From contig JAFMIU010000006.1 in NCBI GenBank assembly GCA_017853835.1, positions 64,340 to 98,207 on the forward strand: DNA of 33,868 bases, in the 5' to 3' direction. A model generated the notes under the pieces. It had not been told where the DNA came from. It was given only the letters and a program-made list of their open reading frames with translations, and made no database searches. Positions 1 through 7,790 of the stretch are shown here, in pieces. Made by a program: the position numbers and the translations under genes. Each line of letters starts with the position of its first letter. Position 1 is the first letter of the stretch. The DNA comes from Pirellulales bacterium. GTDB lineage: Bacteria; Planctomycetota; Planctomycetia; Pirellulales; UBA1268.

Positions 1-272
1 TGCTCACCCACGGCGTGGGGCCGATGCGAAAGTACTCGATCGGCGCGGCCTTACTTGATCTCGACGATCCAACCCGAGTGATCGGCCGCCTCGAGGAACC
101 GCTGCTCTCGGCCAACGAGAATGAACGTGCCGGGTACGTTCCCAACGTCGTCTACACGTGCGGCGCTCTCGTGCACGAGGGGATTCTGGTGATTCCGTAT
201 TCGATGAGCGACTACGCGACGTCCTTCGCGACGGTGCCGCTCGCCGACCTGCTCTCGGAACTCACCGCGTGA
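1..272 (+). CDS. GH130 family glycoside phosphorylase, C-terminal end (5' truncated)
   Basis: The frame is open from the window edge (first full codon at base 3) to TGA at 270-272, giving about 89 residues of a C-terminus. The motif order THGVGP, YSIGAALLDLDDP, RLEEPLL and then GYVPNVVYTCG is what I know from the end of GH130 beta-1,4-mannooligosaccharide or related phosphorylases, where the last strands of the five-bladed propeller read aaLLDl-dP-kVi-R and pNVvf-cG. These enzymes cleave beta-mannosidic bonds with phosphate, usually in the cytoplasm. The catalytic part lies outside the window, so the substrate cannot be named. The next gene is convergent, 57 bases away. A GH43/GH32-like propeller is the only alternative I would consider. 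Confidence 0.85.
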   Translation, partial: LTHGVGPMRKYSIGAALLDLDDPTRVIGRLEEPLLSANENERAGYVPNVVYTCGALVHEGILVIPYSMSDYATSFATVPLADLLSELTA

Positions 273-329
273 CACAACGCGGCGCTACGGCGCAGATGGA
301 ACACACGCGGGCAGACACCGCCGCCACCG

Positions 330-578
330 CTACTCGTCAGACTGCTCGAGCACGAGCGCGGCCTGCTCGAGGAGGGCCTCCACCTTCTCATCGGTGGGCA
401 CCGCAGTCGACGCGGCCGGCGTGCCCATGTCGGGATCCATGGCCACGAACCCGCCGCCGCAGTGCTGGCAGTAGACCCGGCGTCCGAGAAGGCTGACGTC
501 GATCTCCAGACGCCGCCCGCAGACGGGGCACCCCTGGTGAAAAAAGACGTTGCGATGGATGTCGTGAGCAGTTGGCAT
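330..578 (-). CDS. Small zinc-ribbon protein, planctomycete type
   Basis: This is an 82-residue protein with two CxxC knuckles, CPVC near residue 17 and CQHC near residue 37, spaced as in a rubredoxin-like zinc ribbon. An acidic, leucine-rich helix (EKVEALLEQAALVLEQ) closes it. The ATG at 578 is chosen because GGGAGGTG lies five bases upstream. An in-frame start at 608 would sit only about nine bases from the predicted transcription start and lacks a Shine-Dalgarno site. I recall similar short proteins in Pirellulaceae, always without known function. It is monocistronic here, with its own promoter and convergent to the GH130 gene. The function is unknown; zinc binding is inferred from the cysteines. 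Confidence 0.75.
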   Translation of the reverse strand: MPTAHDIHRNVFFHQGCPVCGRRLEIDVSLLGRRVYCQHCGGGFVAMDPDMGTPAASTAVPTDEKVEALLEQAALVLEQSDE

Positions 579-623
579 CGCGGCACCTCCCCGGAAGAAT
601 AAAACCATCCCCAGCCGGTCCGC

Positions 624-652
624 AGTCTACGCCGATTGATGCCATGGGGCAA
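624..652 (-). promoter_or_regulatory. Sigma-70-type promoter of the zinc-ribbon gene
   Basis: On the minus strand TTGCCC (652-647) and TAGACT (629-624) are separated by exactly 17 bases. Transcription would start near 617, giving a leader of about 38 bases that contains the GGGAGG ribosome site of the gene starting at 578. This is a pattern match only. Confidence 0.55.
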
Positions 653-782
653 CGACTGAAACCACCGGTCTTTTCTGCCCCACGCGGTGCGAAAAACCGC
701 AGCGTCGCCCAAGACGTTAGAATCTCGTGAAGCCGCTCCCACGATTGAGCGGCCCGCGGACGACTCGGGACCCCTCGGTGCC

Positions 783-1697
783 ATGCTGCAACGACCGTTG
801 CTGACGCCTATCGTGGTGGGGTTCTGGCTGGTCACGACCGGCTGGCTCTTCGTCACCAAGATTCTTCCCACGCTCAACCCCGGGTCACCTCCGGGCCAGC
901 AGGCGCTCTACACCTCGGGCGCCAAACTCGTTCCCGTGGCCTGGTCGGTGCACTGGAATGAACGGCCGGTGGGGTGGGCCATGTCGCTCGCGACCCGCCT
1001 CGATGACGGTGGTCTCACCGTCGATTCCAGGCTTCACTTCGATCGGCTTCCTCTCGACCAGGTTCTGCCGGTGTGGGCAGGCCTGCTGATGCGTCACGTG
1101 GTGCACCCCGGCATGGCCGCCACGTTCGACGCCACCGGCCGCCTCGACATCGACGCCGCCGGAAGGCTCCGCTCCTTCGAATCACGCGTGAGCCTTCCCA
1201 ACGCCCCCGAGTCGATCATCCTGAACGGCACTGTCGAGGATGGTGACGTCGCGGTGTCGATCCAATCCGGTGGCATGTGCTACGAGGCGAAGCGACATCT
1301 TCCCTCGACGATCATGATCAGCGATGAACTGTCGCCGCAGGCCACGATGCCGGCTCTCTATGAAGGACGCCGCTGGACCGTGCCGATCTACAGCCCACTG
1401 CGGCCTGGCCGCTCACCGATCGAAATCCTTTATGCCGATGTCGGGCCCGAGGAGGCGCTCTACTGGGAGGATGGCCTGGTGCGAGTGCACGTGGTGTCGT
1501 ACCGCGAGGATCCGGCAAGCCATCGGGAACCTCGCTGCCGGCTCTGGGTTGACCTCTCGGGCCGAGTGCTCAAGCAGGAAGCCATCATGATGGGCACCCG
1601 CATGACCTTTCTTCGGCGCACCGACGAGGCCGCCGCCTGGCTGGCCGAAGACGGAGGCCCAGACGCCCTCTTGCGAGCGGAGCCGGCCAGACCATGA
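783..1697 (+). CDS. Membrane-anchored protein of unknown function, coupled to an ABC exporter
   Basis: From the ATG at 783 the product is 304 residues: one hydrophobic segment (TPIVVGFWLVTTGWLFVTKIL) at residues 8-28, then a soluble, beta-rich extracytoplasmic-looking domain without cysteine pairs or a catalytic motif that I recognise. An in-frame GTG at 687 would add 32 residues, but neither start has a clear ribosome site. The extra part uses AT-ending codons (tta, tct) unlike the rest, and a TAGAAT box lies inside it at 718-723, so I prefer 783. The stop overlaps the start of the ABC ATPase as ATGA (1694-1697), so the three genes are probably one operon. It may be an accessory or substrate-contact subunit of the exporter; that is inferred from position only. 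Confidence 0.65.
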   Translation: MLQRPLLTPIVVGFWLVTTGWLFVTKILPTLNPGSPPGQQALYTSGAKLVPVAWSVHWNERPVGWAMSLATRLDDGGLTVDSRLHFDRLPLDQVLPVWAGLLMRHVVHPGMAATFDATGRLDIDAAGRLRSFESRVSLPNAPESIILNGTVEDGDVAVSIQSGGMCYEAKRHLPSTIMISDELSPQATMPALYEGRRWTVPIYSPLRPGRSPIEILYADVGPEEALYWEDGLVRVHVVSYREDPASHREPRCRLWVDLSGRVLKQEAIMMGTRMTFLRRTDEAAAWLAEDGGPDALLRAEPARP

Positions 1698-2428
1698 TCG
1701 AGTTTGACCATGTCACGCGAACCTACGGTGCGAAGACGGCCGTCTCCGACCTTACCGTCTCGATCCCGCGAGGAGAACTCTTCGCCCTTCTCGGCCCCAA
1801 CGGCGCGGGCAAAACGACCACCATCCGGATGCTGGTCGGCCTGCTCCACCCGAGCAAGGGCGCCATCCGGGTGTGCGGCCATGACGTCGTCAAATCGCCG
1901 CGTGAGGCCCACCTTCACCTCGGCTACGTGCCCGACGAACCCACGCTCTACGACAAGCTCACGGGCCGGGAGTTTCTCTGGTTCATCGCCGACATGTTCG
2001 GCATGCCTCACCGCCTCGCCACCTCCCGCATCGATCGCGAGATCGAGCACTTCGAACTGGCCGAGTTCGCCGACGACCTCGCCGAGAGCTACTCGCTCGG
2101 CATGAAGCAGCGGCTCGTCTTCGCCGCATCGCTGCTCCACGACCCGGAGGTTTTGGTGCTCGATGAGCCGATGGTGGGGCTCGATCCGCGAAGCGTGCGG
2201 ATCGTGAAGGACCTCCTTTCCGCCAGAACGCGGGAGGGCATGACGGTGTTCATGTCGACCCACACCCTCGCCATGGCCGAGGAGATGGCCGACCGCGTCG
2301 GCATCATGGTGCGGGGCAACCTGCGTTTTCTCGGCACGATCGCCGAACTCCGCGAGCAGGTGGCCCTCGAATCGACCACGCTCGAGCACCTCTACCTGCA
2401 GGTCACCTCCTCGGGCGGCGAACGGTGA
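1694..2428 (+). CDS. ABC transporter ATP-binding protein
   Basis: This 244-residue protein has the full nucleotide-binding set: Walker A GPNGAGKTT near residue 34, the signature in the variant form YSLGMKQRL, Walker B VLVLDEPMVGLDP, and the switch histidine in STHTLAMAEEM. The SLGMKQR signature and the short length are typical of ABC-2 type export ATPases of the CcmA/DrrA kind. It sits in the cytoplasm and would drive the permease encoded immediately downstream. The ATG at 1694 overlaps the preceding stop (ATGA) and its own stop overlaps the next start as GTGA (2425-2428). This makes translational coupling of all three genes likely. The transported substrate cannot be told from sequence. Confidence 0.95.
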   Translation: MIEFDHVTRTYGAKTAVSDLTVSIPRGELFALLGPNGAGKTTTIRMLVGLLHPSKGAIRVCGHDVVKSPREAHLHLGYVPDEPTLYDKLTGREFLWFIADMFGMPHRLATSRIDREIEHFELAEFADDLAESYSLGMKQRLVFAASLLHDPEVLVLDEPMVGLDPRSVRIVKDLLSARTREGMTVFMSTHTLAMAEEMADRVGIMVRGNLRFLGTIAELREQVALESTTLEHLYLQVTSSGGER

Positions 2429-4197
2429 CCACACGCCCGGCCATCCCCGACGCGGTTCGCCTGCTGCCCTTCGAGGACGAGGCACGGCTTTTCACCCGGC
2501 TTCGGGCCACGCTCGCCTGGGAAACGATCCGGTCGATGCTCACCCAGGCCAGGCTCCGGCTGTCGCTCGTGGTGCTTCTCAGCGCGATGTTCTGGGCCGC
2601 CCTCTATGGTCTGTTCGTCGAGGGGTTTGGCTTCCTCGACGCCCTCCACGCCGAGGTCATCTCGCTGCTGTTCAACGCCTTCTTCTCGTCGTTGATGGTG
2701 ATGCTGATCTTTTCGACCGGCATCCTCGTCTACAGCGGGATGTATTGCTCGACCGAGGCGAAGCTCCTGCTCACCCTGCCTGTCCGGGCCGAGACGATCT
2801 TCGCCCACAAGTTTCGCGAGGCGATGTGGTTTTCGAGCTGGGGATTCATCCTGCTCGGCAGCCCGCTCCTGGCGGCCTATGGCGTGGTGCGACACGCCGA
2901 CTGGCCCTACTTCGTGGTGCTCCTGCCCTTCATGGTCTCGTTTGTCTTCATCCCCGCCTCCGTGGGCAGCATCGTGTGCATCATGCTCGTCGCCTGGATG
3001 CCGCGGCTGCGGATGCATGCCCTGACGATCGGCGTGGTTGGCGTCTGCCTCATCGGCCTCTGGATGTGCTGGGCGATGTTCTCCAAGGCCACGGTCGATG
3101 CCATGTCGGCGGCATGGTTCGAGCGCACCTTCGCCCGGCTCTCCATCACGGAGCAGAAGCTGTTTCCGAGCTGGTGGCTGTCGTCCGGCCTGATCGAGGC
3201 GGCTCGGACGGGGCCCGATGGTCGTCTGGTGGCTGATTCCTTCTTCGAAGCGCTCAAGTTCCTCGCCCTCCTCATCGCCAATGCGCTGGCGCTCCAGTCG
3301 CTCGCCGGATGGCTGGCCCGCATCGCCTATCGAAAAGGCTTCAGCCAGCTGTCGAGCGAAGTACCGCAACGTCGGCGGCGTCAGCTTCGCTGGTTCGATC
3401 GCGCCCTCGGCCACGCCGGCTTCGCGACCGGCCGGCCTCTCAGGCTTCTTCTCGTCAAGGATTTCCGTCTGTTTCGTCGCGACATCTCCCAATGGTCGCA
3501 GTTCGTGATCTTCTTCGGACTGCTCGGCCTCTACTTCGTGAACCTCCGATCGTTCAACTACAACAACGCCTACGCGTCGATGATCGGGTATCTCAATCTG
3601 GCCGTCGTCGGGCTCATCCTCTCCACATTCACCACCCGATTCGTCTATCCGATGATCAGCCTGGAGGGGAGGCGATTCTGGATTCTCGGTTTGCTGCCCG
3701 TGCACCGAGACCAGATCGTCTGGTCGAAGTTCCTGTTCTCCTTCGTGGGCGGCGTCATCCCCTGCTGCATCCTCGTGCTCCTGAGCGACTCGATGCTCGG
3801 GCTTCCCGTGAAACTCATCGCCCAGCACGAAATCTGCTGCATCATGCTCTGCATGGGGCTGTCGGGCATTGCGGTGGGATTCGGCGCCCGCATGCCCGAC
3901 CTCCGTGAATCCTCCCCCTCGAAGATCTCATCGGGCTTCGGGGGAACGCTGAGCCTCGTGGTCAGCTCGCTCTTCATCATGGTGGTGGTCGTGGTGGCTG
4001 CGGTGCCCACCCACCTGTCGCTCTTGAATCAGGCGGGACGCGGCTTCGGAGCATTCGCGCCCGAAGGGATGCTGGCCTGGCTCGGTGGCCCCTGGGGGAC
4101 GTTCTGTGGCCTCGCCGCGGTGATCGTGACCGGCCTCACGGCCACCTTCGTGCCCCTGGCCCTCGGGATTCAGGCGTTCCGCCGCCTCGAGGCCTGA
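2425..4197 (+). CDS. ABC transporter permease, about 12 membrane spans
   Basis: A GTG start at 2425 overlaps the stop of the ATPase gene. The 590-residue product alternates charged loops with about twelve hydrophobic stretches, beginning with LRLSLVVLLSAMFWAALYGL near residue 45 and ending with the stretch before LGIQAFRRLEA. A large, partly soluble loop lies between spans five and six (residues about 220-270). This length and the two-halves layout resemble large single-chain ABC-2 permeases, in which one polypeptide supplies both halves of the pore. With the ATPase it should form an exporter in the cytoplasmic membrane. I cannot name the substrate or match it to a characterised subfamily. 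Confidence 0.85.
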   Translation: MTTRPAIPDAVRLLPFEDEARLFTRLRATLAWETIRSMLTQARLRLSLVVLLSAMFWAALYGLFVEGFGFLDALHAEVISLLFNAFFSSLMVMLIFSTGILVYSGMYCSTEAKLLLTLPVRAETIFAHKFREAMWFSSWGFILLGSPLLAAYGVVRHADWPYFVVLLPFMVSFVFIPASVGSIVCIMLVAWMPRLRMHALTIGVVGVCLIGLWMCWAMFSKATVDAMSAAWFERTFARLSITEQKLFPSWWLSSGLIEAARTGPDGRLVADSFFEALKFLALLIANALALQSLAGWLARIAYRKGFSQLSSEVPQRRRRQLRWFDRALGHAGFATGRPLRLLLVKDFRLFRRDISQWSQFVIFFGLLGLYFVNLRSFNYNNAYASMIGYLNLAVVGLILSTFTTRFVYPMISLEGRRFWILGLLPVHRDQIVWSKFLFSFVGGVIPCCILVLLSDSMLGLPVKLIAQHEICCIMLCMGLSGIAVGFGARMPDLRESSPSKISSGFGGTLSLVVSSLFIMVVVVVAAVPTHLSLLNQAGRGFGAFAPEGMLAWLGGPWGTFCGLAAVIVTGLTATFVPLALGIQAFRRLEA

Positions 4198-4222
4198 TCC
4201 GCGGCCCGTGCCTCGGCCGCGA

Positions 4223-5542
4223 TCATCGAGGCGACGGATTCGCGGCCGCCCCCTGGCCTCCGCCAACCAGGCGAAGAATGTCGGCGCCGGGAACGCACAT
4301 GTTGAGCCCCATCTGAAAGTCGCCGGGCGGCAGCTCGCCATCCCGACGCTCCGCCGACTCCTCCTCGCCCGCATACACGGCGAGCGTACTCGAGACGATG
4401 CCCACGACGTTGCCCCGATCGTCGACCAATGGCCCGCCGCTCGACCCCACGGCAAAATCGACGGTGGTGCTGAACATCGTCTTGGCCTGGCCGTCGGCAC
4501 GGTGCACGAACGACCGCGACAGGATGCCGTCCGTGAACGAATAAAATGCCGCATCCGGATGGCTGAGGGCGTGGAGCCGCAGACCGGGCCGCGCATCGAC
4601 GACCACCGGCAGCGCAGGCAGGCCCGTGGCGGCGATGCGGCACACCGCGAGGTCATCCCTCGGGCTGACCGCCAGGATCTCGATGACCGGATGGATCGCG
4701 CCATCGGCCGTCATGGCCACGAGGATCGGCGAGCCCGGCACGTCGACCACGTGATAGTTGGTCGCCACGATGCCGGCGGTGTCGATCACGAAGCCCGACG
4801 CGAGCGCCACCTCGTGGTGCCCGTCGTCGACAGGCTCGAGGGCTGCCATCACGACGACGCTGGGCCGCACCCGCTCGAAGAGCTGGACCGGAGCGAGGGG
4901 CTGTTCACCCGGCGCGGCAAGGTTCACCCGGCACGGCCCGACATCGGTCCTGGCCAGGAGGTCGTCGACCGGCACCCCCTTTCCGGCCTCGACGAGCCGA
5001 CGCATCTCGGCCTCGATCCCCTGAATGCGGCGCTCGTCGGTCGGGCCCAGGTCGATCGGCGGGGCCAGATACTCCGCGAGGATCTCCTTGAGAACTAATC
5101 GCGTGGAGGGGTCGTCGTCGCAGCGTGCGATCGCCGTTCGGTGCAGCGCGATGCCCTCGTCACGCTTTCCCGTCATCACCAGCGCCCGCGCGAGGGTTTC
5201 GATCACCTGCACGTCCTCGCCCTGCGTGAGTTCGTGCGCCCGACGGGCGGCCTCGACCGCCAGGGCCATGTCGGGCACGAGGACGGTCTCGTCGGTCAGG
5301 ATGCCCCACGCGAGCGAATCGAGCGTGAGGGCATCATCGCGGGACTCGGCGAGGATCCGGCGGCCGATCCGGGCCGCCATCTCGGCATGTCCGGGCCGCG
5401 TCGCCTCCAGGAAATAGAGTTCGACCGGCTCGGAATCACCGGCCGGCTCGGCGGCGACGCCGCACGCCCCGATGAGCATCGCCACGAGCGCGACGAGGCC
5501 CGCTCGGGCAGGGCGGCGACGGTGATCGATGGACCTCGACAC
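4223..5542 (-). CDS. Secreted or lipid-anchored trypsin-like (S1C) protease with TPR-like region
   Basis: The 439-residue product opens with a basic stretch and a hydrophobic segment ending LIGAC (Cys27), which could be a lipobox or an ordinary signal peptide. Residues about 60-160 look like degenerate TPR helices (ALTLDSLAWG, EAARRAHELT, IETLARALVMTGKRDEGI). The protease domain spans about 220-425. It keeps the triad: His264 in TNYHVV, Asp297 in RDDLAV and Ser368 in VGSSGGPLVD. No PDZ domain follows, so it differs from DegP/HtrA, which carry one or two. It starts three bases after the hisG stop, so it is probably co-transcribed with the histidine genes. It is convergent with the permease gene (25-base gap). 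Substrates are unknown. Confidence 0.85.
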   Translation of the reverse strand: MSRSIDHRRRPARAGLVALVAMLIGACGVAAEPAGDSEPVELYFLEATRPGHAEMAARIGRRILAESRDDALTLDSLAWGILTDETVLVPDMALAVEAARRAHELTQGEDVQVIETLARALVMTGKRDEGIALHRTAIARCDDDPSTRLVLKEILAEYLAPPIDLGPTDERRIQGIEAEMRRLVEAGKGVPVDDLLARTDVGPCRVNLAAPGEQPLAPVQLFERVRPSVVVMAALEPVDDGHHEVALASGFVIDTAGIVATNYHVVDVPGSPILVAMTADGAIHPVIEILAVSPRDDLAVCRIAATGLPALPVVVDARPGLRLHALSHPDAAFYSFTDGILSRSFVHRADGQAKTMFSTTVDFAVGSSGGPLVDDRGNVVGIVSSTLAVYAGEEESAERRDGELPPGDFQMGLNMCVPGADILRLVGGGQGAAANPSPR

Positions 5543-5545
5543 GGC

Positions 5546-6415
5546 TCACAGCCGGCAGTTGCCGATCCGAGTCTCGATGATGGCGGAGGCGCCGATCGCC
5601 TCCAGTCGCTCCATGACGCCATGCACCTCGCTCCGCTTCACCATCGCCCGCACGGCGCACCAGGCGGCGTCCTCGAGCTGCATCACGGTGGGCGAGTTGA
5701 AGCCCGGGGTGATGGCCTCGGCTTCGGCAAGCCGGCTTCGCGGCACGTTGTATTCCAGGAGCGACCATCCCCGGGCGATCACGATGCCGTTGAGCCTGCG
5801 AACGATTCGGTCGGCGAGGCGCGTGTCGACCAGCCCCGGGTGCTGGATGAGCACGGTCTCGTAGCGGCCGATCTCGTCGAGCACGTGGAGGCGGTTGGCC
5901 GCGAGGGTGCTGCCGGTTTCGACGAGGTCGACGATGGCATCGGCCACCCCCAGGGCGATCATCACCTCGACGCTGCCGGAGAGTTCGACGAAATGCGCCT
6001 CCACCCCCCGGTCCGCCAGCCACTGCCGCGTGATCCGCGGAAAACTCGTGGCGATGCGGCGGCCGGCGAGCTGCCGCGGGTCGGTCACGGAAGCGTCGTC
6101 CGGCACGCACAGGGCGAGGCGGCACGTTCCCACCCCGAGGTCGAGGCGGTGCACCGTGTCGGCGCCACTCTCCGCCACAAGGTCGGCACCCGTGATTCCG
6201 AGGTCGATCGCTCCCTCGGCGGCCAGGACGGGAATGTCGTCCGTGCGGAGAAACGTCACCTCGACGGGCATGTCCTTGCACCGGGCAAAGAGGCTGCGGT
6301 CGGTGCGGCGAAAGGACAGGCCGGCATCGGCCAGGATCTGGGCGGAGAGTTCGGAAAGCCTCCCCTTGCTCGGCACCCCGATGCGGAGGAGCCTGCTGGA
6401 TCGTTCGTCGGTCAT
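5546..6415 (-). CDS. hisG: ATP phosphoribosyltransferase, long form
   Basis: HisG joins ATP and PRPP to form phosphoribosyl-ATP, the first step of histidine synthesis. The 289-residue length and the C-terminal ACT-like part (residues about 215-289, after TPGFNSPTVMQL) mark the long HisG form, which is feedback-inhibited by histidine and needs no HisZ. The N-terminal half carries LRIGVPSKGRL at the start, the DLGITGADLV segment and the PRPP-binding stretch VADAIVDLVETGSTLAANRL. The start is supported by GGGAAGG seven bases upstream. The ATG overlaps the hisE stop (ATGA, 6412-6415), so the two are translationally coupled and encode consecutive steps. Confidence 0.96.
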   Translation of the reverse strand: MTDERSSRLLRIGVPSKGRLSELSAQILADAGLSFRRTDRSLFARCKDMPVEVTFLRTDDIPVLAAEGAIDLGITGADLVAESGADTVHRLDLGVGTCRLALCVPDDASVTDPRQLAGRRIATSFPRITRQWLADRGVEAHFVELSGSVEVMIALGVADAIVDLVETGSTLAANRLHVLDEIGRYETVLIQHPGLVDTRLADRIVRRLNGIVIARGWSLLEYNVPRSRLAEAEAITPGFNSPTVMQLEDAAWCAVRAMVKRSEVHGVMERLEAIGASAIIETRIGNCRL

Positions 6416-6780
6416 GGTGTGTCCTTCCCTCCACCGCCTGGGCGCGCCGCCTTCTCATCGAGCCCCGACACGCCGAAGCGTCGGGCGAGTTCGTCCTCCA
6501 CCTGGGCAAGGCTCACGGTGCGGCAGGCCAGGAGCACGAGCATGTGGTACAGGAGGTCCGCAGCCTCGGCAACGACCCGCTCGTCGGTCTCGCCACAGGC
6601 GGCCTGCACCAGTTCCCCGGCCTCTTCCGTCACCTTCTCCCCGGCCCCCTCGGGTCCGCTCGTGAGGAGTTTCCTGGTGTACGATCGGGTCGTGGGATCG
6701 GCCTTTCGGGCGGCAATCACCCCCTCCAAGGCCTCCAACACCTCCCCACATCGGCGATTCGGCGAACGACACTCGGACAC
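6412..6780 (-). CDS. hisE: Phosphoribosyl-ATP pyrophosphatase
   Basis: HisE removes pyrophosphate from phosphoribosyl-ATP, the second step of histidine synthesis. The conserved block begins VLEALEGVIAARK and carries the metal-binding helices EKVTEEAGELVQAA and VVAEAADLLYHMLVLL of the all-alpha NTP pyrophosphohydrolase fold. It is a stand-alone HisE with no HisI domain. The start is uncertain. The GTG at 6780 gives 122 residues and has AGAGAGG about eleven bases upstream. An ATG at 6861 would add 27 low-complexity residues and overlap miaA by about 76 bases. The stop overlaps the hisG start. A 22-residue tail rich in Gly and Lys follows the domain. Confidence 0.9.
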   Translation of the reverse strand: MSECRSPNRRCGEVLEALEGVIAARKADPTTRSYTRKLLTSGPEGAGEKVTEEAGELVQAACGETDERVVAEAADLLYHMLVLLACRTVSLAQVEDELARRFGVSGLDEKAARPGGGGKDTP

Positions 6781-6785
6781 GGGCG

Positions 6786-7763
6786 ATGGAACCTCTCTCT
6801 GGACCGTTGGATTCGGGCGGCCGACCTGCGGAGCCGACGGACGACCGGCCCTCAAATCTAGCATGGGCGGCGGGCGAGGCATCCCACCCGGCTCCCCCCC
6901 TCGGCGAAGACTGCTGGTTCCTCTCCGGGCCCACGGCATCGGGAAAATCCTCCCTGGCCATCCGCATGGCCCGACGGCTCGGGGCCGAGATCGTCAGTGT
7001 CGACTCCATGGCGGTCTATCGGGGGCTCGACATCGGCACCGCCAAGCCGACCACCGAGCAGCAGGCGGCGATTCCCCACCATGCCATCGACGTGGTCGAT
7101 GCCGCAGAGGCCTACAGCGTGGCCCGATGGCTCGACGAGGTGAGCCGCATTCTCGGCGACTGCCGCCGTCGCGGCCGCACGATCCTGTTCGTCGGCGGAA
7201 CCCCGCTCTATCTCCGGGCTCTTCGCGATGGGCTCGCCCCGCTGCCGCCGGCCGATCCGGAGGTGCGAACCAGGCTCACCACCGAGGCCCGCGACCATGG
7301 CCCGGCCCGCCTTCACGAGCGACTGATCCACGTCGATCCCGTGGCCGCCGCGCGGATTCATCCGCGCGACGCCAAACGGATCGTCCGCGCCCTGGAGGTC
7401 GCCGAGGCGACGGGCCGCCCGTTGTCGGAGGCCTTTGCGCCGCAGGCCAACCCGTGGTTCGAACCCAGGCTGATGGTGGTCGATCTGCCTCGGACGACGC
7501 TCCACCGCAGGATCAACCAGCGCGTGGAACGGATGTTCGACGAAGGACTCGTCGAGGAGACCCGCCGCGTTCTCACGCAGCCGGGCGGCATCGGCCCGAC
7601 AGCCCGCCAGGCGGCCGGCTATGCCGAGGCCATCGACCTGATCGAGGGCGTCGTCGATCGCGCGGAGGCGATCCGACGCACGCAGCAACGCACCCGGCAG
7701 CTCGCGAAGCGGCAGCTGACCTGGCTCCGCAGTTTCCGCCGGGCCACGTGGGTCACCGCGTGA
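6786..7763 (+). CDS. miaA: tRNA dimethylallyltransferase
   Basis: MiaA transfers a dimethylallyl group to N6 of adenosine 37 in tRNAs that read codons starting with U. The P-loop GPTASGKSS is at residues 48-56, followed by the family block SVDSMAVYRGLDIGTAKPT, the FVGGTPLYLRAL segment and the C-terminal RTRQLAKRQLTWLR motif. Total length is 325 residues. The ATG at 6786 is the first good start, but it places the P-loop about 35 residues later than in other MiaA proteins. The added stretch is Pro/Gly-rich. No later ATG or GTG exists before the P-loop; a TTG at 6807 is the only alternative. It diverges from hisE and is convergent with the next gene. Confidence 0.93.
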   Translation: MEPLSGPLDSGGRPAEPTDDRPSNLAWAAGEASHPAPPLGEDCWFLSGPTASGKSSLAIRMARRLGAEIVSVDSMAVYRGLDIGTAKPTTEQQAAIPHHAIDVVDAAEAYSVARWLDEVSRILGDCRRRGRTILFVGGTPLYLRALRDGLAPLPPADPEVRTRLTTEARDHGPARLHERLIHVDPVAAARIHPRDAKRIVRALEVAEATGRPLSEAFAPQANPWFEPRLMVVDLPRTTLHRRINQRVERMFDEGLVEETRRVLTQPGGIGPTARQAAGYAEAIDLIEGVVDRAEAIRRTQQRTRQLAKRQLTWLRSFRRATWVTA

Positions 7764-7790
7764 CCCGGCGGAAACGATGCGCGGAATCGA

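Noticed and set aside
687..782. A GTG-started N-terminal extension of the first gene of the ABC unit
   Set aside because: It has no ribosome site, uses tta and tct codons unlike the rest of the gene, and contains a TAGAAT box. I kept ATG 783 but cannot fully exclude the longer form.
2392..3828. A 478-codon minus-strand frame opposite the ABC permease
   Set aside because: It is very rich in Glu, His, Asp and Arg without motifs and mirrors the hydrophobic codons of the real membrane protein on the other strand.
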